The notes: a model not told the origin generated them from the letters alone. Positions 1-9,582 are shown, counted from the stretch's first letter. The stretch is DNA of 64,000 nucleotides from Microtetraspora sp. NBRC 13810 (GCF_030268685.1 NZ_BSRQ01000003.1:62001-126000); one strand, 5' to 3'. Numbers and translations are program-made.

Positions 1-1470
1 GCGACCCCCGCGACCTCCGTCCCGGGAGCCGTCACCTCCGCGGCCGGCTGCCCCGTCGACCCGCGGTACCCCAAGCGCCAGCTCCGCGGAGTGTGGATCG
101 CCACCGTCACCAACCTCGACTGGCCCTCGCGGTCCGGCCTGTCCCCGGCCCGGCAGCGCGCCGAGTACGTGCGGATCCTCGACGGCGCGGTCGAGCGCCG
201 GCTCAACGCGGTCTTCGTCCAGGTCCGCCCCGCGTCCGACACCTTCTACAAGTCCGCGCACGAGCCCTGGTCGCGGTTCCTCACCGGTACGGCGGGCAAG
301 CACCCCGGCTGGGACCCGCTGCCCTTCCTCATCGCCGAGGCGCACAAGCGCGGCCTCGAGTTCCACGCCTGGTTCAACCCCTACCGCGCGTCCTACGAGG
401 CGTCCGCGGCCGACATGCCCGCGGGCAGCCCCGCCAGGCGGCACCCGGACTGGCTGGTCAAGTACGACGGCCGCCTCTACTACAACCCGGGCCTGCCCGC
501 GGTCCGCGAGCACGTCGTCAAGGTGGTCACCGACGTGGTGAACCGCTACGACGTGGACGGCGTGCACTTCGACGACTACTTCTACCCCTACCCGGTGCCG
601 GGCGCCCGGTTCGACGACGCCGCGGCCTTCGCCAGGTACGGCGGCGGTGAGGATCTCGCCGACTGGCGCCGGGGCAACGTCAACAAGCTGGTCGCCGACG
701 TCGACGAGGCCGTGCACGCGGCCAAGCCGTACGTGAAGTTCGGCATCAGCCCGTTCGGCATCTGGCGCAACACCGCCAACGACCCCGACGGGTCCAGGAC
801 CAGCGGCATGTCCGCCTACGACGAGATCTACGCCGACCCCCTCGCCTGGATCAAGGCGGGCACGGTCGACTACATCACGCCGCAGCTCTACTGGCCGCGC
901 GGGTTCCGGGCGGCCGACTACTCCGTGCTGGCGCCCTGGTGGGCCCGGCAGGTCAAGGGCACCGACGTGCACCTGTACATCGGCCAGGCGCTCTACCAGG
1001 TCGGCAGCACGTCCTCGGCGGCCTGGACCAGGCCCGGCGAGCTGCCCGCCCACCTGGTGCTCAACCGCAGGTACAAGCAGATCGGCGGCGACGTCTACTT
1101 CAGCGCCAAGCAGCTCCTCGCCAACCCGCTCGGCGCCATGGACCGGATCGCCAGGGAGAGCTACTCCAGGCCCGCCCTGCTGCCGCTGATGAAGGAGCGC
1201 GGCGGCGGGGCTCCGGCCGTCCCCGCCGGGCTGAAGGCGTCCGGCGCCACCCTGACCTGGCAGCCCTCGCACGGCGCCCGCTCCTACGCGGTCTACCGGG
1301 TGGACGGCAGGCCGGGCGAGTGCTCCACCGCCGACGCGCGGAACCTGCTGGCCGTCGTCCCCGGCGCCCACACCTTCCGGGCGCGGGAGTCCGGCACCTA
1401 TCTCGTCACCGCGCTCGACCGGCTCGGCAACGAGAGCGACGCGTCGCTGGTCGCCGTCAAGGTTCCGTGA
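1..1470 (+). CDS. GHL10/DUF187-type glycoside hydrolase, 5' truncated
   Basis: Reading frame 1 is open from the first base of the window, and the family's N-terminal signature (RGVWIATVTNLDWPS) lies only about 30 codons in, so the true start is upstream and the gene is partial. The family (GHL10, Pfam DUF187, TIM-barrel) contains secreted or envelope enzymes thought to act on glycans or peptidoglycan-derived sugars. Visible motifs are FHAWFNPYR and the acidic DGVHFDDYFYPYP segment expected near the active site. After about residue 400 a short fibronectin-III-like module (LKASGATLTWQPS to the C-terminus) follows. The substrate cannot be told from sequence. It ends 113 bases before the next gene, with no clear link. 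Confidence 0.85.
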   Translation, partial: ATPATSVPGAVTSAAGCPVDPRYPKRQLRGVWIATVTNLDWPSRSGLSPARQRAEYVRILDGAVERRLNAVFVQVRPASDTFYKSAHEPWSRFLTGTAGKHPGWDPLPFLIAEAHKRGLEFHAWFNPYRASYEASAADMPAGSPARRHPDWLVKYDGRLYYNPGLPAVREHVVKVVTDVVNRYDVDGVHFDDYFYPYPVPGARFDDAAAFARYGGGEDLADWRRGNVNKLVADVDEAVHAAKPYVKFGISPFGIWRNTANDPDGSRTSGMSAYDEIYADPLAWIKAGTVDYITPQLYWPRGFRAADYSVLAPWWARQVKGTDVHLYIGQALYQVGSTSSAAWTRPGELPAHLVLNRRYKQIGGDVYFSAKQLLANPLGAMDRIARESYSRPALLPLMKERGGGAPAVPAGLKASGATLTWQPSHGARSYAVYRVDGRPGECSTADARNLLAVVPGAHTFRARESGTYLVTALDRLGNESDASLVAVKVP

Positions 1471-1583
1471 ATTCCGGTTATTAGGTCGATCTTCACCTAC
1501 GTTCCGCCGGAACCTGTGGACGGCGGCCGTCCGGCTCCCCTAGCGTGCGTGCGAGCGCGTCGGAACGACAGGGGAGGTCTTCG

Positions 1584-3695
1584 GTGAGGCGGACGCTGGC
1601 CGCGTTGGCGTTGCTCGTGAGCGGGCTGCTCAGCGTTCCCGGCCTGGCCGGAACGGCGTCGGCCGCGCCCGCGCCGGACGCGCCGGTCGCGCTCATCGGC
1701 GTCCCCGGGCTGCAGTGGAGCGACCTGGGCGCCGAGGCCACCCCGAACCTGTGGCGGCTGGCCGGGCAGAGCGCGCTCGGCTCCCTGTCCGTCCGCACGG
1801 TGGGCCGGGTGACCTGCCCCTACGACGGCTGGCTGACGGTCTCGACGGGGGTGCGCGCCACCGTCGGCTACTACTGCGGTGAGCCGCCCACCCCCGAGCC
1901 CCGCGGCGCGGGCGCGGCCATCGCCTCCTACGGCTACCTGCACGACGTCGCCGGCGAGCAGCACGCGGGCTCGCTCGGCTCGGCGCTGCGCGCCGCGGGA
2001 CGGTGCTCGGTCGCGGTCGGGCCGGGCGCCGCGCTCGCCCTCGCCGACCGCACCGGCGCCGTGGACGTCTACCTGCCCTCCGCCGCGCAGGCCGACGCCG
2101 CCACGCTGAGCCGCTGCCCGGTGGTCGCCGCCGACGTCGACGACCTGATCCGGCCCTACCTCGCCGGCGGGACGATCCCCCGGGTGCCCGAGACGCTCGG
2201 CGCGGCGCGGCGCGCGGCGGCGGTCCGCGCGGCCGACGCCAAGGTGGGCGCGCTCCTCGCCGCGCTCCCCCGGAACTCCACGGTGCTGCTGGCCGGGGTC
2301 GCCGACCACGGATCCGACCCGCATCTGCGCGTCGCCATGATGCGCGTCCCCGGCGGCGCGGGCCGGCTGCTCGGCGCGGCGTCCACCCACCGCGAGGACA
2401 CCACGATCCTGCCGGACGTCACGGCGACGCTGCTGCGCGAGGCGGGCGTCGAGGCGCCCGCGAACGTGGTGGGCACGCCGTGGACGCCGAGCCGCGACCG
2501 GGCCGGGCAGGTGGCTGAGACCGCCGCCTCGCTGGCCCGCGCCGACACGGCCGGTCAGACGGTCAAGAGCCTGCTCTTCGGCTTCTTCACCGCGCTCGCC
2601 GTGCTCCAGGTGCTCTTCTACGCCGCCGTCTTCCTGCTGCTGCGCCGGGGCCGCGCGCCCGGCGGCATCCGTACGGCGGCGCTGGTCCTCGCCTCGCTGC
2701 CGGTCTCCACGCTGACGGTCAACCTGCTGCCCTGGGACCGCGCGGGCGACCCCGCCCTGGCGCATCTCGGCGGCGTCCTCGGCTGCGCGCTGGCCCTGGG
2801 GGCGATCGCCCGGTACGGCCCGTGGCACCGGCACCCGCTCGGCCCGCTCACCGTCGTCGCCGTGGTCACCGCCCTGGTGCTCGCCGCCGACCTGCTCACC
2901 GGCAGCCCGCTCCAGCTCGACAGCGTGGTCGGCTACACCACGGTGCAGGGCGGCCGGTACTACGGCCTGGGCAACATCCCGTTCGCGCTTTTCGCCAGTT
3001 CGGTGCTGCTGTCGGCCACGGTGCTCGCCCACTGGCTGATCGGCCGGGGGCGGCGCGGCCCGGCGGTGGTCGCGGTCGCCGCGCTCGGCGGGGTGGCCAT
3101 GATCCTGGGCGGCTGGCCGGGGGTGGGCAGCGACTTCGGCGGCGTCATCGCGTTCATGCCGGGGATCGCCGTGGCCGCGCTGATGATCGCCGGCCGGCGG
3201 ATCTCCCCGGTGAAGCTGGGCGCGTTCTGCGTGGCGGGCGGGGTCCTCGTGATGACCATCGCCTTCCTGGACAGCCTGCGCCCGCCGGCCTCGCAGACCC
3301 ACCTGGGCCGCTTCGTGGGCCAGGTGGCCACCGGCGAGGCGCTGGACGTGATCCTGCGCAAGCTCTACGCCATGCTCAGCACCCTGCTCAGCCCCAACCT
3401 GATGCCGATCGTGATCGCCGCGGGCGCCTTCCTGGTCTTCACGCTGATGCGGCCGGAGACGGTGACCGCGGGCGCGCTGCCGGCGGCCTTCGAGCGGTCG
3501 CCCGCGTTGCACGCCGGGTTCGTCGGCACCCTGGTGAGCGGCGTGGTGGGGATGCTGGTCAACGACTCGGGGGCGGCGGTGCTGTCGATGGCGCTGGCCC
3601 TGGCCGTGCCGCTGGTCCTGACGGCGGGCATCGGGACGAGGGGCGTGCCGACCCGCGAGCCCGTCTCGCGGCCGCTCAGCCCCGCCACGACCTGA
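1584..3695 (+). CDS. Multipass membrane protein with phosphatase-like extracytoplasmic domain
   Basis: I chose the GTG at 1584 because GGGGAGG at 1571-1577 sits six bases before it and a signal peptide (RRTLAALALLVSGLLS, cleavage near ASA-AP) follows at once; a GTG at 1545 would add 13 residues ahead of that site. The 703-residue product begins with an exported domain of about 320 residues resembling the alkaline phosphatase/sulfatase fold (ALIGVPGLQWSDL, later VLLAGVADHGSDPH), without a complete set of metal ligands that I can see. About ten hydrophobic segments follow (roughly residues 330-690). The architecture recalls actinobacterial membrane proteins of unknown role in envelope metabolism; the actual reaction is not known. 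Confidence 0.8.
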   Translation: MRRTLAALALLVSGLLSVPGLAGTASAAPAPDAPVALIGVPGLQWSDLGAEATPNLWRLAGQSALGSLSVRTVGRVTCPYDGWLTVSTGVRATVGYYCGEPPTPEPRGAGAAIASYGYLHDVAGEQHAGSLGSALRAAGRCSVAVGPGAALALADRTGAVDVYLPSAAQADAATLSRCPVVAADVDDLIRPYLAGGTIPRVPETLGAARRAAAVRAADAKVGALLAALPRNSTVLLAGVADHGSDPHLRVAMMRVPGGAGRLLGAASTHREDTTILPDVTATLLREAGVEAPANVVGTPWTPSRDRAGQVAETAASLARADTAGQTVKSLLFGFFTALAVLQVLFYAAVFLLLRRGRAPGGIRTAALVLASLPVSTLTVNLLPWDRAGDPALAHLGGVLGCALALGAIARYGPWHRHPLGPLTVVAVVTALVLAADLLTGSPLQLDSVVGYTTVQGGRYYGLGNIPFALFASSVLLSATVLAHWLIGRGRRGPAVVAVAALGGVAMILGGWPGVGSDFGGVIAFMPGIAVAALMIAGRRISPVKLGAFCVAGGVLVMTIAFLDSLRPPASQTHLGRFVGQVATGEALDVILRKLYAMLSTLLSPNLMPIVIAAGAFLVFTLMRPETVTAGALPAAFERSPALHAGFVGTLVSGVVGMLVNDSGAAVLSMALALAVPLVLTAGIGTRGVPTREPVSRPLSPATT

Positions 3696-3728
3696 CCCGC
3701 GGCCGGGGAGGGCCGGCCGGGGCGGTCG

Positions 3729-4292
3729 TCAGTCGACCGGCCACGCCTGGGCGAGCAGCGACCGGGTGTCCTGGAGGAGCTGGGGCAGCACCCTGGTGCG
3801 CCCGACGACGGGCATGAAGTTGGTGTCGCCGCCCCAGCGCGGCACCACGTGCTGGTGCAGGTGCGCGGCGATGCCCGCGCCGGCCACGCCGCCGAGGTTC
3901 ATCCCGACGTTGAACCCCTGGGCCCCGCTGGCCTTGCGCAGCGCGCGAAGCGCCCGCTTGGTGAAGCCGGCCAGCTCGGTGGTCTCCACGTCGTCCAGGT
4001 CGGCGTAGTCGGAGACGTGCCGGTAGGGGCACACCATGAGGTGGCCGGAGGTGTACGGGTAGAGGTTGAGCACGGCGAAGACAGCCGCCCCGCGGGCCAC
4101 GACCAGGCCCTCCTCGTCGGTCATCTTCGGGATCTCGCAGAACGGGCACCCATCGTCGGGCCCGGCGCCCGAGGGCTTGTTCTCCCCTTTGATGTAGGCC
4201 ATGCGGTGGGGAGTCCACAACCGCTGGAAGTCGTCCGGGACCCCGGCACCGGCCTGCTCGATCGGCTCGCTGTCCTGCATGCCATGCAGCAT
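3729..4292 (-). CDS. HIT-family nucleotide hydrolase/phosphorylase
   Basis: The histidine triad HLHQHVV at residues 144-150 defines the HIT superfamily, whose members cleave nucleoside phosphates such as AMP conjugates or Ap4A through the central histidine. Before it lie GCPFCEI (a cysteine pair typical of this actinobacterial branch) and LNLYPYTSGHLMVCPYRH, the substrate-binding strand. It resembles Rv2613c of Mycobacterium tuberculosis, described as an Ap4A phosphorylase. The gene lies directly downstream of thrS, the same order as in mycobacteria, but a hairpin separates them. The start at 4292 gives 187 residues; an ATG at 4280 is equally possible because neither has a strong ribosome-binding site. 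Confidence 0.88.
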   Translation of the reverse strand: MLHGMQDSEPIEQAGAGVPDDFQRLWTPHRMAYIKGENKPSGAGPDDGCPFCEIPKMTDEEGLVVARGAAVFAVLNLYPYTSGHLMVCPYRHVSDYADLDDVETTELAGFTKRALRALRKASGAQGFNVGMNLGGVAGAGIAAHLHQHVVPRWGGDTNFMPVVGRTRVLPQLLQDTRSLLAQAWPVD

Positions 4293-4337
4293 AGGACCTG
4301 GCGGCCGGCCGCGGCGCGGCGCCCTGGGCAAGCGGAA

Positions 4338-4369
4338 GGCCCGGCGCCCACGGTCACGGGCGCCGGGCC
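4338..4369 (-). terminator. 12-bp stem hairpin between thrS and the HIT gene
   Basis: GGCCCGGCGCCC at 4338-4349 and its exact reverse complement at 4358-4369 enclose an 8-base loop, starting 15 bases after the thrS stop codon. There is no T-run, as is usual in high-GC actinomycetes. It could end or attenuate thrS transcription before the HIT gene. Confidence 0.6.
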
Positions 4370-4384
4370 TCCGGCGAAGGCTCG

Positions 4385-6358
4385 TCAGACCTGGACGCGG
4401 CGCTCCACGGCGTCGACGATCTCGGCGATCGCCTCGTCGATGGGCACGCCGTTCTTCTGCTCGCCGTTGCGGTAGCGGAAGGACACCGCGTCGTTCGCGA
4501 CGTCGTCGTCACCGGCCAGCAGCATGAAGGGGACCTTCGACCGCTGCGCGTTGCGGATCTTCTTCTGCATGCGCTCGTCGCCCTCGTCCACCTCGATCCG
4601 GATGCCCTTGGCCGCCAGCCTCTCGGCGACGGCCTTCAGGTGCGGCACGTGCGCGTCGGCGATCGGGATGCCGACCACCTGCACCGGGGCCAGCCACGGC
4701 GGCATGGCGCCCGCGTAGTGCTCCAGGAGGATCGCGAAGAAGCGCTCCACCGAGCCGAACAGCGCCCGGTGGACCATGTAGGGCCGCCTGCGGGTGCCGT
4801 CGGCCGCCTGGTACTCCATGCCGAACCGCTGGGGGAGCTGGAAGTCCACCTGGAGGGTGGAGAGCTGCCAGCGGCGCCCGATGGCGTCACGGATGTGCAC
4901 GTCGATCTTGGGCGCGTAGAAGGCGCCCTCGCCCTCGGCCACGACGTAGGGCACGCCGGACTTGTCCAGCGCGTGCCGCAGGGCCGTGGTCGCCTCGTCC
5001 CACTCCTCCGGGTCGCCGACGAACTTCTCCGGCCGGGTGGCCAGCTCGGCCTCGAACTCGGTCAGGCCGTAGTCGCGCAGCAGGTCGATGACGAACTGGA
5101 GCAGCGAGGCCAGCTCGTCGGCGAGCTGGTCGGGGGTGACGAAGATGTGCGCGTCGTCCTGGGTGAAGCCGCGGGCCCGGGTGAGGCCGTGCAGCACGCC
5201 GGACTTCTCGAAGCGGTAGACCGTGCCCAGCTCGAACATCCGCAGCGGGAGCTCCCGGTAGGAGCGGCCCCTCGCCTTGAAGATGGTGATGTGGAACGGG
5301 CAGTTCATCGGCTTCGGGTAGTAGGTCGCGCCCTCCATCTCCATGGGCGGGTACATGCCGTCCGCATACCACTCCAGGTGGCCCGAGGTGCTGAACAGCG
5401 TCGACTTGGCGAGGTGCGGCGTGACGACGAACTCGTAGCCCGCCTCCTCGTGCCGCTTGCGGGAGTATTCCTCCATGACGCGGCGCACCCGGCCGCCCTT
5501 GGGATGCCAGACGGCGAGGCCGCCGCCGATCTCGGCGGGGAAGCTGAACAGGTCGAGCTCGGCGCCGAGCTTGCGGTGGTCGCGCCGCTCGGCCTCCTCC
5601 AGCATGGTCAGGTAGGCGTCCTGCGCCTCACGGGACTCCCATGCGGTGCCGTAGATGCGCTGGAGCTGCGGGTTCTTCTCGCTGCCGCGCCAGTAGGCGC
5701 CGCCCGAGCGCATCAGCTTGAAGGCGGGGATGACCCGGGTGGTGGGCAGGTGCGGCCCGCGGCACAGGTCCTTCCAGCAGGTCTCGCCGGTCTTGGGGTC
5801 GAGGTTGTCGTAGATGGTCAGCTCGCCCCCGCCGACCTCGACGGACGCGCCCTCCTCGGCCTCGGCCGCGCTCCCCTTGAGCCCGATCAGCTCCAGCTTG
5901 TACGGCTCGCCCGCCAGCTCCTCGCGGGCCGCCTCCTCGGTGACCGGCCGCCGGGAGAACGCCTGGCCCTGCTTGACGATCTCCCGCATCCGCTTCTCGA
6001 CCTGCTTGAGGTCGTCGGGGGTGAAGGGCTCCTCGACGTCGAAGTCGTAGTAGAAGCCGTTCTCGACCGGGGGGCCGATGCCCAGCTTGGCGCGGGGGAA
6101 GATCTCCTGGACGGCCTGGGCCATGACGTGCGCGGTGGAGTGGCGCAGGATGGCCCGGCCGTCCTCGCTGTCGATGGCGACCGGCTCCACGGTCTCGCCG
6201 TCGGCGACCCGGCCCGCGAGGTCTCTCAGCGCGCCGTCCACCCGGGCGGCGACGACGGTTCTTCCGTCGGCCTCCAGGGCCTCGCCGTACGTCGTGCCGG
6301 CCGCCACCACACGCTCGGCTCCGGCGAGGGTGATGCGCAGTTCGGCGACGGCAGACAC
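4385..6358 (-). CDS. thrS: Threonyl-tRNA synthetase
   Basis: This cytoplasmic class II enzyme charges tRNA-Thr. At 657 residues it has the full bacterial layout: an N-terminal TGS domain (about 1-65), an editing domain with HSTAH at 73-77 and a downstream CRGPHLP motif that clears Ser-tRNA, the catalytic core with the zinc-binding MNCPFH and class II motif 3 (FGSVERFF), and a C-terminal anticodon-binding domain from about residue 550 ([12 protein letters not shown] onward). The GTG start at 6358 is preceded by TAGGAG at good spacing. There is only a 46-base gap to the upstream GH25 gene, so no room for a T-box leader, and none is visible. The HIT gene follows downstream. Confidence 0.97.
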   Translation of the reverse strand: MSAVAELRITLAGAERVVAAGTTYGEALEADGRTVVAARVDGALRDLAGRVADGETVEPVAIDSEDGRAILRHSTAHVMAQAVQEIFPRAKLGIGPPVENGFYYDFDVEEPFTPDDLKQVEKRMREIVKQGQAFSRRPVTEEAAREELAGEPYKLELIGLKGSAAEAEEGASVEVGGGELTIYDNLDPKTGETCWKDLCRGPHLPTTRVIPAFKLMRSGGAYWRGSEKNPQLQRIYGTAWESREAQDAYLTMLEEAERRDHRKLGAELDLFSFPAEIGGGLAVWHPKGGRVRRVMEEYSRKRHEEAGYEFVVTPHLAKSTLFSTSGHLEWYADGMYPPMEMEGATYYPKPMNCPFHITIFKARGRSYRELPLRMFELGTVYRFEKSGVLHGLTRARGFTQDDAHIFVTPDQLADELASLLQFVIDLLRDYGLTEFEAELATRPEKFVGDPEEWDEATTALRHALDKSGVPYVVAEGEGAFYAPKIDVHIRDAIGRRWQLSTLQVDFQLPQRFGMEYQAADGTRRRPYMVHRALFGSVERFFAILLEHYAGAMPPWLAPVQVVGIPIADAHVPHLKAVAERLAAKGIRIEVDEGDERMQKKIRNAQRSKVPFMLLAGDDDVANDAVSFRYRNGEQKNGVPIDEAIAEIVDAVERRVQV

Positions 6359-6404
6359 GGTGGCTCCTAGATCACAAGGGGATCGATGCGAATACCCCTG
6401 AATG

Positions 6405-7001
6405 CTACCGGGGGTCCAGACCCAGAGAGGTCAGCTCGCCGCGGCTCCCGGGGAAGACGTTCTTGTCCAGCGGGCTGTTGGCGTACTGGTGGATCACCCA
6501 GGACTGCCAGGGCGCCGGCACCACGGGGTCGCCCCGCGGGCTGCTGGGGGAGGCGATCCACAGGGGGTGGCCCTCCAGCCCCGCGCAGTTGCCGGCGCGG
6601 GCGAAGTTCACGTAGGTGTAGATCAGTGGCCGCACGCCGGTGAACTCCTCGACGATGTGGCACCACCTGCGGGCGAAGGCCGCCACCCTGGCCGGCGGGA
6701 GGCCGTCGTCGGCCTCCAGGTCCAGCGCGATCAGGTCGCCCGGCTGGAGGCCGCCCGCGGCCCTGAGCACCCGCAGGAAGTGCCGGGCCTGCCCGGCGGG
6801 ACTGCCGTCCGGCCGGGCGAAGTGGTAGGCGCCGCAGACCATCCAGTTCTCCCGCATGCCCGCCCAGTTGCGGGCGAACCACTTGTCGGTGAACGTGCCC
6901 CCCTCGCTCGCCTTGGCGAACCCGAAGGCGACGCCGTCGCGGGCGTGCCGCGCCCAGTCGACCGCGCCTTGCCAGTTGGACACATCTATGCCGTGCAGCA
7001 T
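6405..7001 (-). CDS. Glycoside hydrolase family 25 (lysozyme-type muramidase) domain protein
   Basis: The sequence opens with [14 protein letters not shown], the GH25 signature with the first catalytic aspartate, and carries [23 protein letters not shown] and [12 protein letters not shown], the strands that hold the remaining acidic residues of this beta/alpha barrel. The family cuts the N-acetylmuramic acid-beta-1,4-GlcNAc bond of peptidoglycan. The product of about 198 residues is just the catalytic domain with no visible signal peptide, so it may stay cytoplasmic or leave by a non-classical route. I prefer the ATG at 7001 (MLHGIDVS), with GGGGTGAG a few bases upstream, over a GTG at 7010. 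It sits upstream of thrS on the same strand without obvious functional connection. Confidence 0.85.
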   Translation of the reverse strand: MLHGIDVSNWQGAVDWARHARDGVAFGFAKASEGGTFTDKWFARNWAGMRENWMVCGAYHFARPDGSPAGQARHFLRVLRAAGGLQPGDLIALDLEADDGLPPARVAAFARRWCHIVEEFTGVRPLIYTYVNFARAGNCAGLEGHPLWIASPSSPRGDPVVPAPWQSWVIHQYANSPLDKNVFPGSRGELTSLGLDPR

Positions 7002-7062
7002 GCGGCTCACCCCGCGGGATTCTAATGATCCCGGCGCTCCCCGTACCGCCGACGCGCCGTGT

Positions 7063-8214
7063 TCAGCGGCGTGCGGCGAGCAGCTCGCCGTACAGCGACT
7101 CCCACTGCGGCATGACCGACGCGGGCGAGTACGCCTGCACGGTCCGGACCGCGGCGGCGCCCATCCTGAGCCTGCCCTCGCGGTCGCCGATCAGGTCGGC
7201 GAGCGCCCTGCCGAGCGCCTCGGAGTCGCCCGGCGGGACGAGCACGCCCTCGACGCCCGAGGTGAGGACGTCGGCGGGGCCGGTCGGGCAGTCGAAGCTC
7301 ACGATCGGCAGCGCGTGCGACATCGCCTCGATCATCACCATCGGCAGGCCCTCGAACCGGGAGCTGAGCACGAACAGCGACGCCTTGGCGAGCTCCTCGT
7401 CGAAGTGCTCGGTCCTGCCCATCAGGAAGACGTTGTTGTACAGGCGTAACTTCTCGATCTGTTTGCGCAGCCGGTCCTTCTTGGGGCCGGTGCCGTAGAC
7501 GCGCAGCTGCCAGTCGGGGTGCCGGCGGACGACCTCGGCGAAGGCGGGCATCAGCATGTCGAAGCCCTTCTGCGCGACAAGCCGCCCGGCGGCGATGACG
7601 ACCTTGTTGTTCTGCTCGGAGCGCCGCTGGTCCACGGTGTGCACGGCGTTGGGGATCCGCTCGACCCGCACGCCGGGCAGCACCTGCTCGTACTCCTTGC
7701 GGTCGGTCTCGGTGAGCACCACCACCGCGTCGAAGGCGCCGTAGTGCCGGAGCAGGGCCTCGCGCACGTCCTTGCGGTGGGTGGCGAGGTTCATGTGCTC
7801 CTGGGCGACCTTGACCACGCCGCGGCGGGTGTACTTCGCCGACAGCAGGTTGAGGCCGGGCCGGGTGGTGATCACCACGCCGCCGGAGAGCGAGGCGAGG
7901 TAGGAGATGACGGCCCGCTCCACCTGGGGGGTGAAGTAGTCCACCGCGAACTCGCCGGCGGGCACGGCCCGGCCGCGCAGTTTGCGGACGACCCTGGCCC
8001 CGAGGCTCGGCGGGCGCACGCCGTCACGCTGGTCCACCAGCGCGGACAGGGCGACCCGGGGGTCGAGCGCGAACTGCGGCCGGTCCCTGCGCCGCACCAC
8101 GCTCACCACCTCGACGTCGTGTCCCGCCTCGGCCATGGCGTTCGCCTGGTTGATCACTGTCCTGATCGTCCCGCCCATGCCGTAGGCGTGCAGCAGCAGG
8201 TACCTGAGCCTCAT
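7063..8214 (-). CDS. GT4-family (GT-B) glycosyltransferase
   Basis: This 383-residue protein has the two Rossmann-like domains of GT-B retaining glycosyltransferases. The acceptor domain begins YLLLHAYGMGGTIRTVINQA, and the donor domain contains VVIAAGRLVAQKGFDML, LFVLSSRFEGLPMVMIEAM (the EX7E region) and the nucleotide-sugar-binding C-terminal part. It probably transfers a sugar from a nucleotide donor to a surface glycan or polyol-phosphate acceptor; the exact sugar is unknown. Its ATG overlaps the stop of the gene at 8211 by four bases (ATGA), so the two are translationally coupled. A TTA leucine codon lies in frame at 7447-7449, one of only two I found in the window, hinting at bldA-type developmental control. 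Confidence 0.9.
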   Translation of the reverse strand: MRLRYLLLHAYGMGGTIRTVINQANAMAEAGHDVEVVSVVRRRDRPQFALDPRVALSALVDQRDGVRPPSLGARVVRKLRGRAVPAGEFAVDYFTPQVERAVISYLASLSGGVVITTRPGLNLLSAKYTRRGVVKVAQEHMNLATHRKDVREALLRHYGAFDAVVVLTETDRKEYEQVLPGVRVERIPNAVHTVDQRRSEQNNKVVIAAGRLVAQKGFDMLMPAFAEVVRRHPDWQLRVYGTGPKKDRLRKQIEKLRLYNNVFLMGRTEHFDEELAKASLFVLSSRFEGLPMVMIEAMSHALPIVSFDCPTGPADVLTSGVEGVLVPPGDSEALGRALADLIGDREGRLRMGAAAVRTVQAYSPASVMPQWESLYGELLAARR

Positions 8215-8630
8215 GTCCCGTACCAGTAGTCGATGGAGAGGTTCTCGTTCACGGTGTAACGCGGACGGACGTGCATGAAGCCGCCGTCCAGCGGGATGAG
8301 CTGGGCGGGGAAGACCATGATGGAGGTCTTGTCGCGGATGTCGTCGAGGTGCCTGCCGACGCGCAGCCGGGTGCCGTCCGCGCTGAGGTACAGGTCCCAG
8401 ACGCCCTTCTCCGGAGCCTCGGAGGGCACCAGGTCGGCGATCGGCACCGACGCCTCGAACGCCTGGCCGCTGACCGTCACCGGGTAGGCCAGCTCGGGCC
8501 CGCGCGGCTCGCGCAGGACCAGCGTCACCTGCCAGGTCCGCTCCCCCGCCGCCAGCCCGTGGAAGGAGCCGAGGACCAGGACGCGCCCGTTCTCCGGCCA
8601 GACCTGGCCGACCTCGGCGTGCGGCTTCAC
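8211..8630 (-). CDS. Small beta-rich protein of a glycan-modification operon, function unknown
   Basis: The 139-residue product has no signal peptide or membrane segment and is predicted from its alternating hydrophobic pattern to be mostly beta strands (RTWQVTLVLREP, GVWDLYLSADGTRLRVGRHL). The block RLRVGRHLDDIRDKTSIMVF followed by a tail with VRPRYTVNENLSI resembles, from memory, an accessory domain seen in actinobacterial glycosyl- and polyol-phosphate transferases; this is not verified. The GTG start at 8630 overlaps the upstream sulfotransferase stop by four bases (GTGA), and its own stop overlaps the glycosyltransferase start by four bases. The double coupling suggests it works in a fixed ratio with both enzymes, perhaps as a scaffold or substrate-binding partner. 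Confidence 0.75.
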   Translation of the reverse strand: MKPHAEVGQVWPENGRVLVLGSFHGLAAGERTWQVTLVLREPRGPELAYPVTVSGQAFEASVPIADLVPSEAPEKGVWDLYLSADGTRLRVGRHLDDIRDKTSIMVFPAQLIPLDGGFMHVRPRYTVNENLSIDYWYGT

Positions 8631-9529
8631 CGGCTGCCCACGGGCAGGTAGCCCCAGGCGGCGCTGATGTCCTTCAGGACGTCGGGCACGGCGTCGGGGT
8701 CGGGGAGCTCGCGGCCGGTCTGGATCGCGCCGGAGCGGATCTTGTCCTTCCAGTCGCCGAGGCCCTTGCGGTAGTCGTTGCGTGCGCCGTAGTCGAGCAT
8801 CTCCTCCTCCCACGGCACGCCGAGGAAGTCGCAGATCCGCCTGGTCTCCTGCTCCGGCTCCGCGGTCACGTCCTCGTAGCGCACGGTCAGCCCGTCGAGC
8901 GCCTTGCGGGCCCGCTCGACGGCCTTCATGTACCTCAGCGCGTCGACGGCGGCGGCCTCCGCGTCTCGCTTGCCGGGGCTGGCCTCGTGCCAGGAGGTGG
9001 CGATGGAGACCGGGTGGCGCAGCAGGAAGACGAACCGGGCGCCCGGCCAGCAGGCGGTCAGCCGCTCGAAGGCGAAGGCGTTGGCCGGGGTCTTGTCCAC
9101 GATGATCTTCTTGCCGGAGAGCGTCAGCTCCCGGTGCAGGACGCGGTCCCACAGCAGGTGTTCCAGGTCGGCGCGGTTGTGCCCGAGCGCGTCCATCGCC
9201 TGCTCGGCGAGTGTGGTGCCGAAGCCCACGGTCAGCCGCCGCAGGTGCAGCTCGTGCGGCGCGTGGATCTGGGAGTGGGCGTTGAGGATGACGCGGAGCA
9301 GCGTGGAGCCCGAGCGCACCGGGGACAGCAGGAAGACGGGCTGGACCAGGCGGTCGGCCTCCGGGTGGACCGGCGGCCGCACCTGGTCGGCGGCGACGGC
9401 GGCGGCGCGTTGCGACTCGCGCCGCGCTGTCCGTTGTGGCTCCGGGCCGCCCGCCGGGTGGGTGACACGGCTGAAGTGGAATCCGGTCAGTTCACCGACG
9501 GTTTCGTTGACCTTGCGCTTCCAGTTCAT
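8627..9529 (-). CDS. PAPS-dependent sulfotransferase, first of a tandem pair
   Basis: Sulfotransferase family enzymes move a sulfuryl group from 3'-phosphoadenylyl sulfate (PAPS) to a hydroxyl or amine. The 5'-phosphosulfate loop SPVRSGSTLLRV is at residues 69-80 and the 3'-phosphate motif RFVFLLRHPVSIATSW at 165-180. The C-terminal part has GDWKDKIRSG, also typical. I start at the ATG at 9529, since this aligns exactly with the start of the neighbouring paralog (MNWKRKVNET against MSWKRRVNRT); a TTG at 9547 would add six residues and has a better Shine-Dalgarno (AAGGA). It heads the coupled operon 9529-7063 and is separated by 92 bases from the paralog at 9622. Confidence 0.9.
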   Translation of the reverse strand: MNWKRKVNETVGELTGFHFSRVTHPAGGPEPQRTARRESQRAAAVAADQVRPPVHPEADRLVQPVFLLSPVRSGSTLLRVILNAHSQIHAPHELHLRRLTVGFGTTLAEQAMDALGHNRADLEHLLWDRVLHRELTLSGKKIIVDKTPANAFAFERLTACWPGARFVFLLRHPVSIATSWHEASPGKRDAEAAAVDALRYMKAVERARKALDGLTVRYEDVTAEPEQETRRICDFLGVPWEEEMLDYGARNDYRKGLGDWKDKIRSGAIQTGRELPDPDAVPDVLKDISAAWGYLPVGSR

Positions 9530-9582
9530 GCCGACGGAGGTTAACAACGAATCCTTAAGGTTCGCTGGGGAAAAATCTATCC

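Noticed and set aside
4640-6370. Long plus-strand open frame opposite thrS
   Set aside because: It is antisense to an unmistakable thrS and has the Gly/Arg/Leu/Val-rich, motif-free composition of a GC-rich shadow frame.
6359-6404. T-box riboswitch ahead of thrS
   Set aside because: Only 46 bases separate thrS from the upstream gene, too short for a T-box, and no T-box core sequence is visible.
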